From the NCBI GenBank assembly GCA_036346375.1, contig CM070505.1, positions 51,458,626 through 51,522,625 of the forward strand: DNA of 64,000 nucleotides. Reading direction: 5' to 3'. The position numbers were made by a program, and so were the translations under genes. The stretch comes from Guadua angustifolia. Lineage: Eukaryota; Streptophyta; Magnoliopsida; Poales; Poaceae. Below are positions 33,776-45,668 of the stretch, piece by piece (position 1 is the first letter of the stretch; every line of letters begins with the position of its first letter). The notes beneath the pieces are model-generated. The model was not told the origin of the DNA. It saw only the letters and a list, made by a program, of their open reading frames with translations, and did not search any database.

Positions 33776-35778
33776 GTGCACCCATCATTCATGAGGGCAC
33801 TGAAGGTTCTTGAGCGTACGTGTACCTGGCTGGCACGGCATGACCAGAACTTCGTAGAGGCCGTCGTGTGTCGCGAGCAGCATCTTGTGGACGTCTGCCG
33901 GTGCATCGCACTGGTGGTACCGGCCTTGAGTCGGCTTGGTGAAGGCAAGGCGCGTGTAGTTAAATCAAACAACTCGTCCACGACCAGGATCGAAATCGTC
34001 CTGATCGTTAAGCGCGTTCAGCGCGGTAATCGACCTAAAATCGCCCACGACCCATCCGGCTTCTTGATGAGTATCTCGGGATGAGAATCTGCGATCGCTG
34101 CGGCCAGACGATGCCACTGCTCGAGCATGGCGGCGCTGCTGCGCTCTAGTTAAATCCTTGTGGGCAGCCGTTACTGTCGGCCGCACCGCCATCGGTGATC
34201 GCCGGGCGTGAGGATGATGTGGTGGTCATAGCCGAGGAAGCGGCGGCCGTGGGCTCGGCGAAGACGTCGGCGAATCGTCCAAAGACCCGTCGAGGAGTCG
34301 CTGCCGTGGTGGTGTGGAGGTTCGGCGCGCATCGGTGGAGGTACCGTGCCAAGCAGATATCCGTCCCCTGCTGGAATGTCATGGTCCGGCGGTGAAGTCC
34401 CAAATGATGGGCTAACGTGGCCATCCATCCGTCCGAGGACCACATCGAACCCGGCGAGAGGCATGACGAAGAGGTCGACACGAAACTCCCCGTCGATGGT
34501 GGTCACGGGCTTAGGCGAAGGACACACAGGCGGAGACTTTCTCACCGTTTGCCACCGTCGCCGTGAAATTTGAAGCTGGATGGATAAGCCAACCCGAGCT
34601 CGTCTGGCAGCACCTCGCTGATGAATTTGTGGGTTGACCAGTGTCTATAAGCGCTGACGGCGGATACGGCACCTGTCGACCTTGAGTTGCACCGTGTTGC
34701 GAGATGGAAACGCGGCGACCGCATGCTGAGGAAAGACCGGGGCCTCGTGTCCGCCTCGGCGATGGCCGCATGTGCGCCGATGTCGTCGATCGCAATGCCG
34801 TCAATATAGAAGAGCCTCTTGAGACCGGTTATGCCCCACTGGTGTATTTGTCATCGCGATTATAGCAAAGACGAGGCGACGGCGCTTCTTCCTCGCTCGC
34901 TTGAGAGGCGCTTCACTGGTCGCTCATCCACCGTATTAGTCTGTAGGCGACCTTGTCCCCGCTCGAGAGGAGGAGCGGCAGAGCGGCGAGATGGAGGCGC
35001 GGAAGGGAGGCGGCGTTCCGCTTAACTTGTGGCGGGTGTCTTGTTCCGAGCTCGAGTTGACGCGGCGAGCTCATAGCGGCAAATGCGAGATGCGGGTTGT
35101 GGACTTGGGCGTCGAGTGGCGGTGGAAGAAGGCCGCTGTGAAACGATTACCGCCTGTTGCCCCTCGGTGAAAGTCTTGCGTATGGCGAGAGCGCTGAAAT
35201 CGATCTGGTACTCCTCGGCAGTGCCGTCTGGCGGCAGTGCCGCTAAGCTTCGAAGGGGGGCAGATCGCAGGGGTGGACCGTAGCGCATGTGGATCAGTTC
35301 CTTGAAGCGGCGCCACGAAGGGGTACCCTCGTCCGTTTGGACCTGGATATACCACAGCTGCGCCTCGTCCTCCAGGTTGTAGGACGCCATCCACCTTCTC
35401 CTCCTCCATGATCCGGCTTGCTTTGGTGGAAGTGGGACTTCAGAGCGGTTGATGAAGATGAGGGGTCGGACTTGCCATCGTCTGCGGAAAGTCCATCTTC
35501 TGAAATCTCGGCGTCGTTGTGGTGCCGCCGCCGGTGGCCGACTTAGTGCTGAGGTGGACGTCGCGATCGGCGGAGAGAAGGCGGCGATAGCTGGCGTTAG
35601 CCTCTGCGGTGGCTGCAAGGTCTTAACGGCGGCGACGAGGACTCCACGGTGGTCGTGAAGTCAGCTTGATCCCCATGGCGGCGGCGCACGGAGCAGCTGG
35701 ACGAGATGAGGAGATGGCGGCTGAGTGGTGGCGCTGAGTCTGTGCTTGTGCCAAGCCCCTGGATCGTGATACCGGAGT
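33776..35778 (-). mobile_element. Truncated tandem chromovirus unit
   Basis: Reading leftward from the shared LTR (35779-36144) there is a primer site (tgataccgg on +, 35768-35776), gag (35618-35022), protease (around 34600-34800) and the start of RT down to 33776. There the sequence stops inside the segment encoding L-M-N-D. It contains many small deletions compared with 43240-45290. No left-hand LTR is present. Confidence 0.75.
35022..35618 (-). pseudogene. Chromovirus gag remnant (truncated unit)
   Basis: Minus frames match the gag of the larger unit (44640-45182): Y-N-L-E-D-E-A-Q-L-W-Y-I-Q near 35340-35390, then P-S-W-R-R-F-K-E-L-I-H-M-R-Y-G-P-P-L. It is shortened by deletions and shifts and is not functional. 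Confidence 0.7.
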
Positions 35779-36144
35779 TGTCAAGGCGTCAAGCCCTCGG
35801 TGGTTGGACCTGTCTCTGGAGTTCAGTAGCCACGATCCGTCTTCTCCGGTGAGGTTTGCCCTCTATCGTAAACAATGGAGAAGCGGAAGAAGGAGATTAG
35901 ATTGGTAATTCTTTTCTTAACCTCCAACCAACGTCACAGTCTGAATATATAGCCTTAGGCCTCAAACAAACTCTCCTAATTTTGGGGAAGTAAAAATAGA
36001 AACTAAATATCTCCTTCTTGATTTAGCCACTCGCGGTGGCCTCCTCCAGCCTTTGCTGCGTCGTCGTCCCGCTTATCGCTCGTTGGTCAGCACGACGCAC
36101 ATCACGAGCCGGTGGCGCCTGAGTGTCGGCGCCGCCACATGACA
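35779..36144 (-). repeat. Shared (3') LTR of the chromovirus tandem
   Basis: 366 bp, tgtcaagg...catgaca. On its right is the minus-strand polypurine tract (gaggaggggagaga, 36145-36158). On its left is a primer-binding site and gag. It therefore serves as 3' LTR of one unit and 5' LTR of the next. Confidence 0.88.
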
Positions 36145-37890
36145 TCTCTCCCCTCCTCGAGGCGGCTCGTCCTCGAGCTGAAATTCGGATATTTGGCGGC
36201 ATTTAACGGCTCGACATCTTCCCGCACGTAGCCAGCGACCGACATCGCTTCTTCCATTGAACCAACACAGGCGCACCCACGAGCTAGGGCGCATCTTGAC
36301 CACGCGTTCGGCGCGGAACGACGACTCCATGATGGATGGGCGGCGGGCGGTGGAACATCTGGCGCGCTTGGAACTTCTTGAGAAGGCCGGCGTGGAAAGC
36401 GTCGTCGCGAGCCCGCGGGAGGTAGGTCGAGGCGACACGTGCGCCGTTGATGAGCTCGATGATCGCGGTAAGGCCCGTAGAAGCGGCCTTGAGCTTGCTT
36501 CGGAGACGGCTTTGGGGCGAGTGGACGACGCCAGCTTGTTACCGTCGTAAGAGACGAGCGATAGCACTCGCCCACCTAAATGCGTGACTCAGGCGATGAA
36601 ACTGGTCATAGTGGTGCTGGACCGCCTCGAGCTTGTTCGGCGGTGACGGATGTCGGCGAGAACTCATCCGCTCCTCCATGGTCTTGGCAACGGCGGCCAC
36701 CCTCGTCTCCCCGGGTTCATAGGACCGGATGGATGGCGGATCACGCCCGTAGACGACGCGGAACGGCGTGTCCCGCAGCGAAGTCTGGAAGGCGGTGTTG
36801 AAGACGTACTCTGCCCATGGCGCCATCGCTACGACCACTATCGCGGCGATCTCTGTGAGGCGGCCGCAGGTACATGACGATGACACGGTTGGCGGCCTCC
36901 GACTGCCCGTCCGACTGGGGATGGAAGGCAGTGGTCATGTGCAACTTGGTGCCCACCAAGCGCATGAGCTCACGCCAGAACTTCGAGGTGAAGACTGGGT
37001 CGCGGTCAGACACCATGGACTGGGGGACACCATGGAGACGAACTATGTCAGCGAAGAAGGCTTGAGCGACAGTCTCCGCGGAGTACGGGTGTGACAACGG
37101 GATGAAGTGGCAATACTTGCTGAACCTGTCCACCACTGTCAGGATGACTGACTTGCCCCGGACGCGTGGGAGCGCCTCGACAAAGTCCAAGGCGATGTCT
37201 GTCCAGACACCCTGCGGCACGGGCAGAGGCAGGAGGAGGCCCGCCGGGTGCAAATGCTCCGACTTGTATCGCTGACAAGTGGGACATGCACGCACAAAAT
37301 CCTGCACAAGCTGTTTCATGTTAGGGAAATGGAAATCACGCCGCAGCCGGTGCAACGTGCGTTGGACGCCTTTGTGCCCGTCCTCGTGGACAGCGGCCAT
37401 GATCTCCGGCACGAGAGGAGACGCCAGCGGAATGTAGAGCCGCCCTCCGTACTGCACCATGCCGTCAATGATTACCCACGGCAGCCTCTTGGACCCCGCG
37501 CGTACTTCATCCTGGAGTGCAACGAGGGCCGGGTCGGAAAGCTGTGCTTGGCGGAGGCGCGTGACGAAGTCGAATCGGGGAGCCGAGAGGACCAGGATGG
37601 CCCCGTCGTCCGGCGTGTCCCGGCGCGAGAGGGCGTCGGCCACCGCGTTCGCCGGCCCGAGCTTGTACTCGACAGAGAAATCAAAGCCCAGTAGCTTCCC
37701 CACCCAATGATGCTGGGGGATCGTCGCGAGCCTCTGGTCCAGCAGGTATTTGAGGCTGTAATGATCGGTCTTGACAAGGAAGCGGCGGCCCCAGAGGTAC
37801 GGTCGCCAGTACCGGATGGCGTGGATGAGGCCGATGAGCTCCCGCTCATAGGCGGCGAGGGCGCGTGTGAGACCCCGTTCTGATGAACAG
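36145..37890 (-). pseudogene. Chromovirus integrase, chromodomain and RNase H end
   Basis: An intact minus-strand frame (36741-37703, 320 codons) runs through the RNase H tail (N-A-V-A-D-A-L-S-R), the H-H-C-C zinc domain (H-K-G-V-Q-R-T-L-H-R-L, C-P-T-C-Q-R-Y-K) and the integrase core. The core has D-I-A-L-D-F-V-E and V-S-D-R-D-P-V-F-T-S, with E in S-E-A-A-N-R-V. Beyond 36740 frames shift. The chromodomain-like end lies near 36190-36290 (W-E-D-V-E-P-L-N-A, then K-Y-P-N-F). The chromodomain is thought to steer insertion to particular chromatin. RNase H is cut at its N-terminal side by the insertion at 37892. Confidence 0.85.
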
Positions 37891-37891
37891 G

Positions 37892-40800
37892 AACCTCCAT
37901 GTGATTACTGTGCTATTCCCTAGATCAGTAGCTAGCACTCACATGTTTACAACAATTGGAAATCACAACCATACATTAATTAATTAAGCGGAAACGATTA
38001 TACAATTAAATATTACAACTCAGAGAATAAATGGCAGCAAAGGGAGCAATAACTTGCAGTTTGCCCATCCAATCCCGCAGCAACCCACCGAGCATAACTC
38101 CTTAGAAATAAAACGCTTCAAAGAAGAACCCGCAACTCTGCGATTTAAAAGAGACTCAAGATCGCTAGCACACACCTACAATATAATTAGGCAAGGGTGA
38201 GTATTTTACATACTCAAGAAGACTTGAGCAAAACCTACAATACATGCGAGCCATTTCAAAGGAGGCTACTACGGTTAATTTGCATAAAGCGAGATTTGAA
38301 TTTGTAAATCAAGTTATTTGCAAACGGAATTTATAAAAGCAGATTGATCGATAACAAATAAGTAAAGCATAATAACACTCACCGTCCTCCATGACGTGAG
38401 TTCGAATCCGATCCTTGCCATCGCATGGCATATATCCATTTTTTGTCCACACAGGGCAGCAACAATGATTCCAATACTTGCCCACATAGGGTATAGCATT
38501 GGGTCATCGTAGGGTAAGCTAACTTGTAAAATAAACCCTTTTGGAAACAATAAAACATTTAACTCGTGCAAGTTCACCAAGACACCCATGACCGCGGGTA
38601 TGGCTAATCAATTAGATTTAAACTCTGCAGAGGTGTACAACTGTACCCACAAGGAATGATCCACTCACCACGTCAGCCGTGGATCGCCATACAAAAGTAT
38701 GCGAATGAGCGATCATACATAGTCATTAAATTCCTAGACAAGGCTTTACCCCAGCCCGGGACGTTAACCCTCGCCCCGAAAAAGCGAGACACTCACCCAA
38801 GCCGTGGATCCACATTTATCACACCCAACACCACGCTCTGTCCATGGCAAGGCGACACCGTTGCATTAGCAAGTAGAAACCTCACGAAGCGCACCAAACG
38901 GGAATCCTATGCAAGCTCCCGCCTACCAATGAGCAAAGCCATGTCTAAACAATTTAATAGGCTAAGGCTACCCATACTCACCCTCGTGGTTTGTACGGAT
39001 TTTCTTGGATCATACAACACGACGCTCGGTCCTTAGTTGTGACACCAGGCGACACTTCACCCTACACTACGTGCTATTCCTTTTCGCACAACCGGCTATT
39101 GCCAATAATCGCCGCATCAAAGCATAGTTTTTTTTGGGTTTTTAATTAAAATACCGAAACCAACAAAGAATATTTTCAATGTTTTCGTGAAACAATTACT
39201 TGGTTTGATCATTTGCATAATTGATTCTAAAGCATGGCTAAGCATTAATAATATGAACGCATATACCCAAGATGACATTAAGTAGTGCCTATCCTCAATC
39301 TATGGTTGTCAAGGTTCACATTTCCATAATCATCAAAGGAGGATCACAAGACAACAGGTATAACTACCAATCCACAAATTAGCAATTTACATAAAGTAAA
39401 CGCATGCATAAAACAATTTGATGCACAAAAAGAATATAAAATACTGGGATCAATATGGTCAAAGGATGCTTGCCTTGCTTAATTATTGCTTACGGCGAGG
39501 ACGAGGATTGCGGTTAACGACGGCGACGACGAAGCTAGAGACGTCGGGTCTACACGTCAAACAACGGAAATAAAGCAAAGCAATAAACTAACTTCAATAA
39601 CGGCAAGAAGGAAATAAATAGCAAAAGCGAATAAACTCTTGCACAAGAAACCAGGATTGCTCTTTTATGAATTTATTAGTCTTATTTTACGAATTCAAGA
39701 TGCAAAGATTGGTTAGATTAATAGAATTAAGCATTAGTTTGCAAAGTTCATTGATTTACTAATCACATTACTATTTCGGGTAGCATTGCCACCTATGGGT
39801 TTTGCTCTATTAGGATTCAGATTCAAAGCAAAGTGAAATATGAATATTTTCTTATATATTGCTGCAGATTATAACTTAAAGATCAATTCTAGACTATTCT
39901 TTACATTATTCGCATTTAGATGAGTTACTTTATGAGTTAATGAAAATGCTTAAATGATTTCATTAGAGTATGAATGGTTAGCTTCTTATCTTTAATTGAT
40001 TTCACTTAGCATTTGCTTTACGCGGTTAGATCTTCGATTTAGGCTACTAGGATTATTTTCATAATATTTGAGAAGGTTCTCGTGATAAAATAACTTAACT
40101 ACGGATTCCTTCATTATTACCTAAAGTTTATTCATTCACCTTAAGGCCTAAAGAAATGTGATTACTTAGGGTTATTTAGCTATTAGGATTGGTATGCAAA
40201 TCATGATGAAGTATGGTTATTTCTTCATAATAAGACGATTTATACTTTGTATAACAATCCTAAGTCGATTCCATAAATTTTAGGTTTTAATGATACATTA
40301 TATTCATTGTTGAAAAGGCTTAAGTGGCATTGCAAATTGACGTTATTCAAATCGGCAAGAAAGTGAAATGACAGTTAACGATTAAGGGTTTTGGGCTAAT
40401 AAGAAGAATATGCAAATCTTAATGAAATAAGATTCTTTTTACGAATATGGTAGTACGACTTTGTAGAGTGTTTCTAAACTGATTTTATTGATTTTAGTAT
40501 TTGGATGAGTTATTTTATCTATTGATGAAATAGTCTAATTGATCCCATTTGGAATCTTAAATCGGCCAAGTTTCATACTTGAATTTCCGACTACATTATA
40601 TAAGATCTTTAATTCATTTTTCGGTGTTAGCGGAATAACCCATGGAGTGTTTTAAAGTTAGTTTTGCATTATTTTGACTTTAATCGCAATAGATTATCCA
40701 GTTACTTATCATTATAATTAACGCTTTCTTCCGTTAAAAGAATACAACTTAAGTTTGATCCTAAGTATCTTGATATGGACAAGCTCCTACCGATTTCAGA

Positions 40801-42695
40801 ATCTCTTACAAAATATTTTATGATTTTGTGATCTATTATACATTCATTCCTATTGATGGCCATATTAAGCTTTATTAATGGTTGCTAAACAACTGAATTA
40901 AACCTTGCTCAAAGATTAAATATATTTTCATGATTGAGTTTATTAAAATTCCAGAGACAACAAGAACTTATTTTATCATGTTACAATTTACTATACATAG
41001 ATTTGCATTAAAGACCATAATGGGATACTAATCCGAGTTTAATTCAAATAATTGTTTTGTTACTCAAAAATCAAATGTTTTTGAATATTTGAATACTTCG
41101 ATTCTAAAATCTCATGAATACTGATTTCATCATTTCATTACTTATTATTCACAAATTCTCATTAACATTATATTAGCACCAAAATCAAAGTTTAAATTAA
41201 ATAATGATCCCATACTTCAAAAACTAAATATTTTTACATATTTAGATTTTTCTGGATTTTAAATGAATATACAAATTTATCCTACTGAGTTTTGATTAAA
41301 ACTGTAAAAGATATTCAAACTAGAATATTTAATTTGGTTGGAAAAGAGGGAATACGTTTTCTAGAAATGAAAGCGCCTTTCGACTCAAACCTTCTTCAAC
41401 CTCGCCGATTGCTCCAACATAGCACGCATGTAAGAACGAGCACTTCTAGGGTGGTGGCGAGGGTCTTCCACGACTTTCCCGCCATTTGGCGACGGCACCA
41501 GGAGGGAGAGCTCGACGAGGTGAGTCCGGGGATGAGGTCGATTCGCTGGAAGAGACACCGGAGCAGTGCGCAGCAGAGCTTGGGCGGCGAAAATGGCGAG
41601 AGTTTCGGAGAGAAAACAACGGCATTAGGGATTGAATCGATGGCTTTGTAAGCATCATGGGATCACAGGGAGACCATTCTTGGGGCTTACCTGGAAGGAG
41701 AAACTCCGAGGGGCTCTACCCACGGCGGCCGGACTCGGGGAAGAAGGGCGCACGGCGCGGCGGCACTGCAGGCGTGGGGAGCTGAAATTGAGGCTTGAGC
41801 CGAAGTCAGTGGGGGCCAATGATGCTCCACGCGTGAGGAATTGGAAGGAGGATCACTCAATCACTCGCATTTTGCTTCGCACCCGAGCTGCAGAGCTTGC
41901 TGGCTATGGCGATTTGGGGGGTTTCTGCTACTTGGCTTGAAGAAAGTGAAGAAGACTGAGGGGGAGTGAGGAGGGCCTCATTGCGGTGCGGTTGTAGCCA
42001 AGAGTTGCAGCCTTGAGTGGGATTCGTGGCAACAATCGCTGGTAGTGCGCCACTCAGGGCTTCGGGAGTCTTCGGCAGTGGAGAGAACGGAGGGGAACGA
42101 ACGGGAGGAGGGTGATGCGTTCGGCAGAGGTGACCTGGGTCCATTGTCAGTGACTGGGAGTTCTCAAATGTGCCAATGGAACGAACAAGCAACGAGTGGC
42201 CCACACGCCGGTGGCAATTCGAACTTCTAATTTCATTTTGATTTTCCTTTTGAGATCAATTGAAGTGTAGTATTTTTGAAACTTTGTTTTTCAAAAGAAT
42301 TTGACTTCGGAATGCTTATATAAAATTTTCAATTCCATTTGTGATTCCATTATTTTATGTGAATTCCGATAATGCATTTATTTGGATTTAAAAGATATCT
42401 TTTCATTTTACTTCTTCAATATTTTATGCATAAAATCTCAATTGGTAGCTAAAACAATTTAATTGAATGATCAGGGTTCTCGTGGCAATTTTCTAAACTT
42501 TTACTTTTTTTACATTTTTACCTTTTTCCTCTTTTTTCATTTTTTAATTCTATTTGTTGAATTTTTCATGCAATGCAAAACTCCAGGGAAATTCAATTAA
42601 AAACCAATGATGGCAAGGAACTCGAAATAAATATTTTCAAATTTAAAATATTTATTTTTACTTTATTGAATTTTGGGGATGTTACAACATGTGGT
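37892..42695. mobile_element. 4.8-kb non-coding insertion of unknown class
   Basis: The segment runs from attactgtgctattccctag to tttggggatgttacaac. The 5-bp word ATGTG flanks it on both sides. It has no ORF above about 130 codons. Most is AT-rich (38900-41300); 41400-42230 is GC-richer and could be a captured gene piece, but I do not recognise it. The ends are not TG...CA unless the flanking word is counted in, and no LTR pair or inverted repeat is visible. A large non-autonomous derivative is the best guess. Confidence 0.55.
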
Positions 42696-42709
42696 CTTGG
42701 GCGCGACCG

Positions 42710-44000
42710 CCGTTTCAAAAAGGCGATCGGTGGCCTTCTGGACCAGCCTCGCCCCAAACCGTGGGACGAGGCGTCAGACTCGATTTACTTAACATCTTGG
42801 CGAAGTCCGGCATGGCGAAAGCACGCGGAGGTGACCGCCTTGAGTGCTCCTCGCCTCGGCGCCTCCTCACCAGAGAATCCATCCTTCTTGAGGAGCGCGG
42901 TGAGTGGTGCGGCGATGGTGCCGTAGTTGTGGACGAACTTGCGATAGTACCCGGCCAAACCGAGGAAGCCGCGCACCGCCCGCGCCGAGCGAGGCATCGG
43001 CCAGTCCTGGACGGCCTGTACCTTAGCCGGGTCCATGGCGACGCCCGCCTCGGAAATGACGTGGCCGAGGTACGCGACGGAGGTAGCGCCGAAGGCGCAC
43101 TTGGCGCGCTTGACGAAGAGCCTGGGTGGCGAAGCTCGGTGAGGACGGCGCGTAAGTGGCGCAGATGGTCGCCAGACTTGCTGTAGATCAAAATGTCGTC
43201 AAAGAAAACTAGCACAAAGCGACGAAGGAAGGGCCGGAGTACATCATTCATGAGGGCCTGGAAGGTTGCAGGCGCATTGCACAGCCCGAACGGCATGACC
43301 AGGAACTCGTAGAGGCCGTCGTGTGTGCGGAACGCCGTCTTGTGGACGTCTGCCGGGTGCATGCGCACCTGGTGGTACCCCGAGCGCAGGTCCAGCTTGG
43401 TGAAGAACCGGGCGCCGTGTAGTTCGTCAAGCAACTTGTCCACGACCGGGATCGGAAATGCGTCCTTGATCGTTAGCGCGTTCAACGCGCGGTAGTCGAC
43501 GCAAAATCGCCACGACCCATCCGGCTTCTTGACGAGGAGTACCGGGGATGAGAACGCCGAGTCGCTGCGGCGGACGATGCCCTGCTCGAGCATGGCGGCG
43601 CACTGCCGCTCTAGTTCGTCCTTGTGGGCCGCCGGGTACCTGTACGGCCGCACCGCCACTGGTGATGCGCCGGGCGTGAGGATGATGTGGTGGTCGCGCG
43701 CGCGCACTGGAGGCAGGCCCGTGGGCTCGGCGAAGACGTCGGCGAACGCGTCCAGCAGCCCGTCGAGGAGGGAGTCGCCGGCCGTGGTGGTGTGGAGGCC
43801 CGGCGCGGTCGGTGGAGGTACACCGTGCCAGCAGATGTCACGTCCCCCCTGCTGGAATGTCATGGTCCGAGCGGTGAAGTCCCAAATGATGGGCCCCAAC
43901 GTGGCCATCCATCCTGTGCCGAGGACCACATCGAACCCGGCGAGAGGCATGACGAAGAGGTCGACGCGAAACTCCCGGCCGTCGATGGTGACTGGGGCTT
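42710..44000 (-). pseudogene. Chromovirus reverse transcriptase
   Basis: A minus frame open from 43950 reads through W-R-F-C-V-D-Y-R-A-L-N, then P-I-P-V-V-D-K-L-L-D-E-L, F-T-K-L-D-L-R-S-G-Y-H-Q-V-R, F-L-V-M-P-F-G-L-C-N-A-P-A-T-F-Q and the catalytic F-F-D-D-I-L-I-Y-S (43180-43220). All catalytic aspartates are present. A frameshift near 43120 moves the coding to another frame, where G-F-L-G-L-A-G-Y-Y-R-K-F-V (42940-42980) continues the thumb/connection. The insertion cuts it at about 42700. Confidence 0.9.
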
Positions 44001-45182
44001 GGCGAAGGACACACGGCAGAGACTTTCACCGCTTGCCACCGCCGCCGTGGAGTCGGGGCGCGGTGGATGGCCAACCTCGAGCTTCGCATCAGCAGACCTC
44101 GCTGATGAAGTTGTGGGTTGACCCAGTGTCTATGAGCGCGACGACGGACGCGGCACCCAGGTCGACCTTGAGTTGCACCGTGTTGCAGATGGAGACGCCG
44201 GCGACCGCATGCAGGGAGAAGACCGGGGCCTCCGTGTCCGCCTCGGCAGTGGCCGCAGCGTCGCCGGTGTCGTCGATCGCAATGCCGTCGATATAGAAGA
44301 GCCTCTTGCAGACCCGGTTATGCCCCCTGGTGTATTTGTCGTCGCAGTTATAGCAAAGACCGAGGCGACGGCGCTCTTCCTGCTCCGCTTGAGAGAGACG
44401 CTTCACTGGTCGCTCATCCACCGTGACCGTGGGCGCAGCCTTGTCCCTGTCCAGAGGAGGAGCCGGCAGAGCGAGGCGAGATGGAGGAGCCGGAAGGAGG
44501 CCGCGGCCCGCGTTCTTGGCTTGTGGCCGGGTGTACTGTTCCCGGAGCTCCAGTTGACGCGCCAGGCTCATGGCAGCTGCGAGGGATTGCGGGTTGTGGA
44601 CTTGGACGTCGAGGATGAGCGGTGGAAGAAGGCCGCTCAGGAACACCGCACCGCGCGCCTCGGTGAGAGTGCTTGCGTATGGCGGCGAGAGCGCTGAAAT
44701 CGATCCTGGTACTCCTCGACGGTGCCGGTGCGGCGACAGGCCGCTAGCTCAGAGAGGGGGGCAGATCGCAGGGGTGGACCATAGCGCATGTGGATCAGTT
44801 CCTTGAAGCGGCGCCACGAAGGGGTACCCTCGTCCGTTTGGACCTGGATATACCACAGCTGCGCCCCGTCCTCCAGGTTGTAGGACGCCATCCACACCTT
44901 CTCCTCCTCCATGATCCGCTGCTGGTGGAAGTAGGACTCGCAACTGTTGATGAAGATGAGGGGGTCGGACTTGCCGCCGCATCATGGAAAGTCCATCTTC
45001 TGAAATCTCGGCGGCCGATCGTTGTGGTGCTCGCCGGTGGCCGACTTGGTGCCTGAGGTGGACGTGCGATCGGCGGAGAGGGCGGCGATGGCTTTGGCGT
45101 TGGCCTCTGCAGTGGCCTGCAAGGTCTTGACGGCGGCGACGAGGGACTCCACGGTGGTCGTGAGGTCAGCTTGATCCCCCAT
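44001..45182 (-). pseudogene. Chromovirus gag-protease
   Basis: The gag start M-G-D-Q-A-D-L-T-T-T-V-E at 45182 lies about 110 bases inside the primer site. The capsid part reads Y-I-Q-V-Q-T-D-E-G-T-P-S-W-R-R-F (44820-44860). A zinc-knuckle-like cluster (L-C-Y-N-C, H-N-R-V-C) lies near 44290-44350, with the His/Cys spacing longer than the canonical C-C-H-C. The protease core A-L-I-D-T-G-S-T-H-N-F is at 44110-44145. Frameshifts near 44640 and 44960 split gag into three pieces. The protease part is open. Confidence 0.85.
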
Positions 45183-45279
45183 GGGGCGGCGCCGGACGCG
45201 GTGGACGAGGATGCAGGAGATGGCGGCGCGGCGGCTGGTGGTGGCGCGGGAGTGCGGCGCGGCGCGGAAGCCCTGGATC

Positions 45280-45290
45280 GTGATACCAGG
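45280..45290 (-). other. Primer-binding site of the chromovirus
   Basis: The minus strand reads TGGTATCACG just inside the 5' LTR, as in initiator-tRNA-Met-primed plant elements (usual form TGGTATCAGAG). Confidence 0.75.
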
Positions 45291-45291
45291 T

Positions 45292-45668
45292 TGTCAAGGG
45301 CGTCAAGCCCTCTGGTCGCTGGACCCTGGCTACGGAGTTCGTAGCCACGATCCGTCTTCTCCGGCGAGGTTTTGCCCCTCTACCGTAGGCTTAATGGAGA
45401 ACGGGAAGAAGGAGATTAGATTGGTAATTCTTTTCTTAACCTCCAACCAACGTACGGTACAGAATATATAGCCTTAGGCCTCAAACAAACTCTCCTAATT
45501 TTGGGGAAGTAAAAATAGAAACTAAATATCTCCTTCTTGATTTAGCCACTCGCGGTGGCCTCCTCCAGCGCCTGCCTGCGCACGTCGTCCCCGCTTGTCG
45601 CTCGTTCCGTGGCACGACGCACATCACAGGCCCGGCGGCGCCTAGTGGACGTGCGCCCCCACATGACA
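45292..45668 (-). repeat. 5' LTR of the chromovirus (377 bp)
   Basis: tgtcaaggg...catgaca, matching 35779-36144 and 27163-27532. A minus-strand TATA-like word (ggctatatattc) lies near 45462-45475. It is followed by low-copy DNA starting tggaa. Confidence 0.9.

Larger units (their letters stand above)
35779..45668 (-). mobile_element. Chromodomain Ty3/gypsy (chromovirus), with insertion
   Basis: 5' LTR at 45292-45668, primer site at 45280-45290, gag, protease and RT at 45182-42700, RNase H and integrase with chromodomain at 37890-36160, polypurine tract at 36145-36158, 3' LTR at 35779-36144. A 4.8-kb foreign segment (about 37892-42695) splits RNase H from RT. Both LTRs have TGTCA...TGACA ends. 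TGGAA follows the right LTR, but the left LTR is followed by another chromovirus unit, so no target duplication can be matched. Confidence 0.88.

Noticed and set aside
26600..38880. Real tandem segmental duplication of the chromovirus region
   Set aside because: The copies meet at a 100-N gap, the left one ends at a contig edge, and its gypsy part is corrupted. A failed contig merge explains this more simply. It is not excluded without reads.
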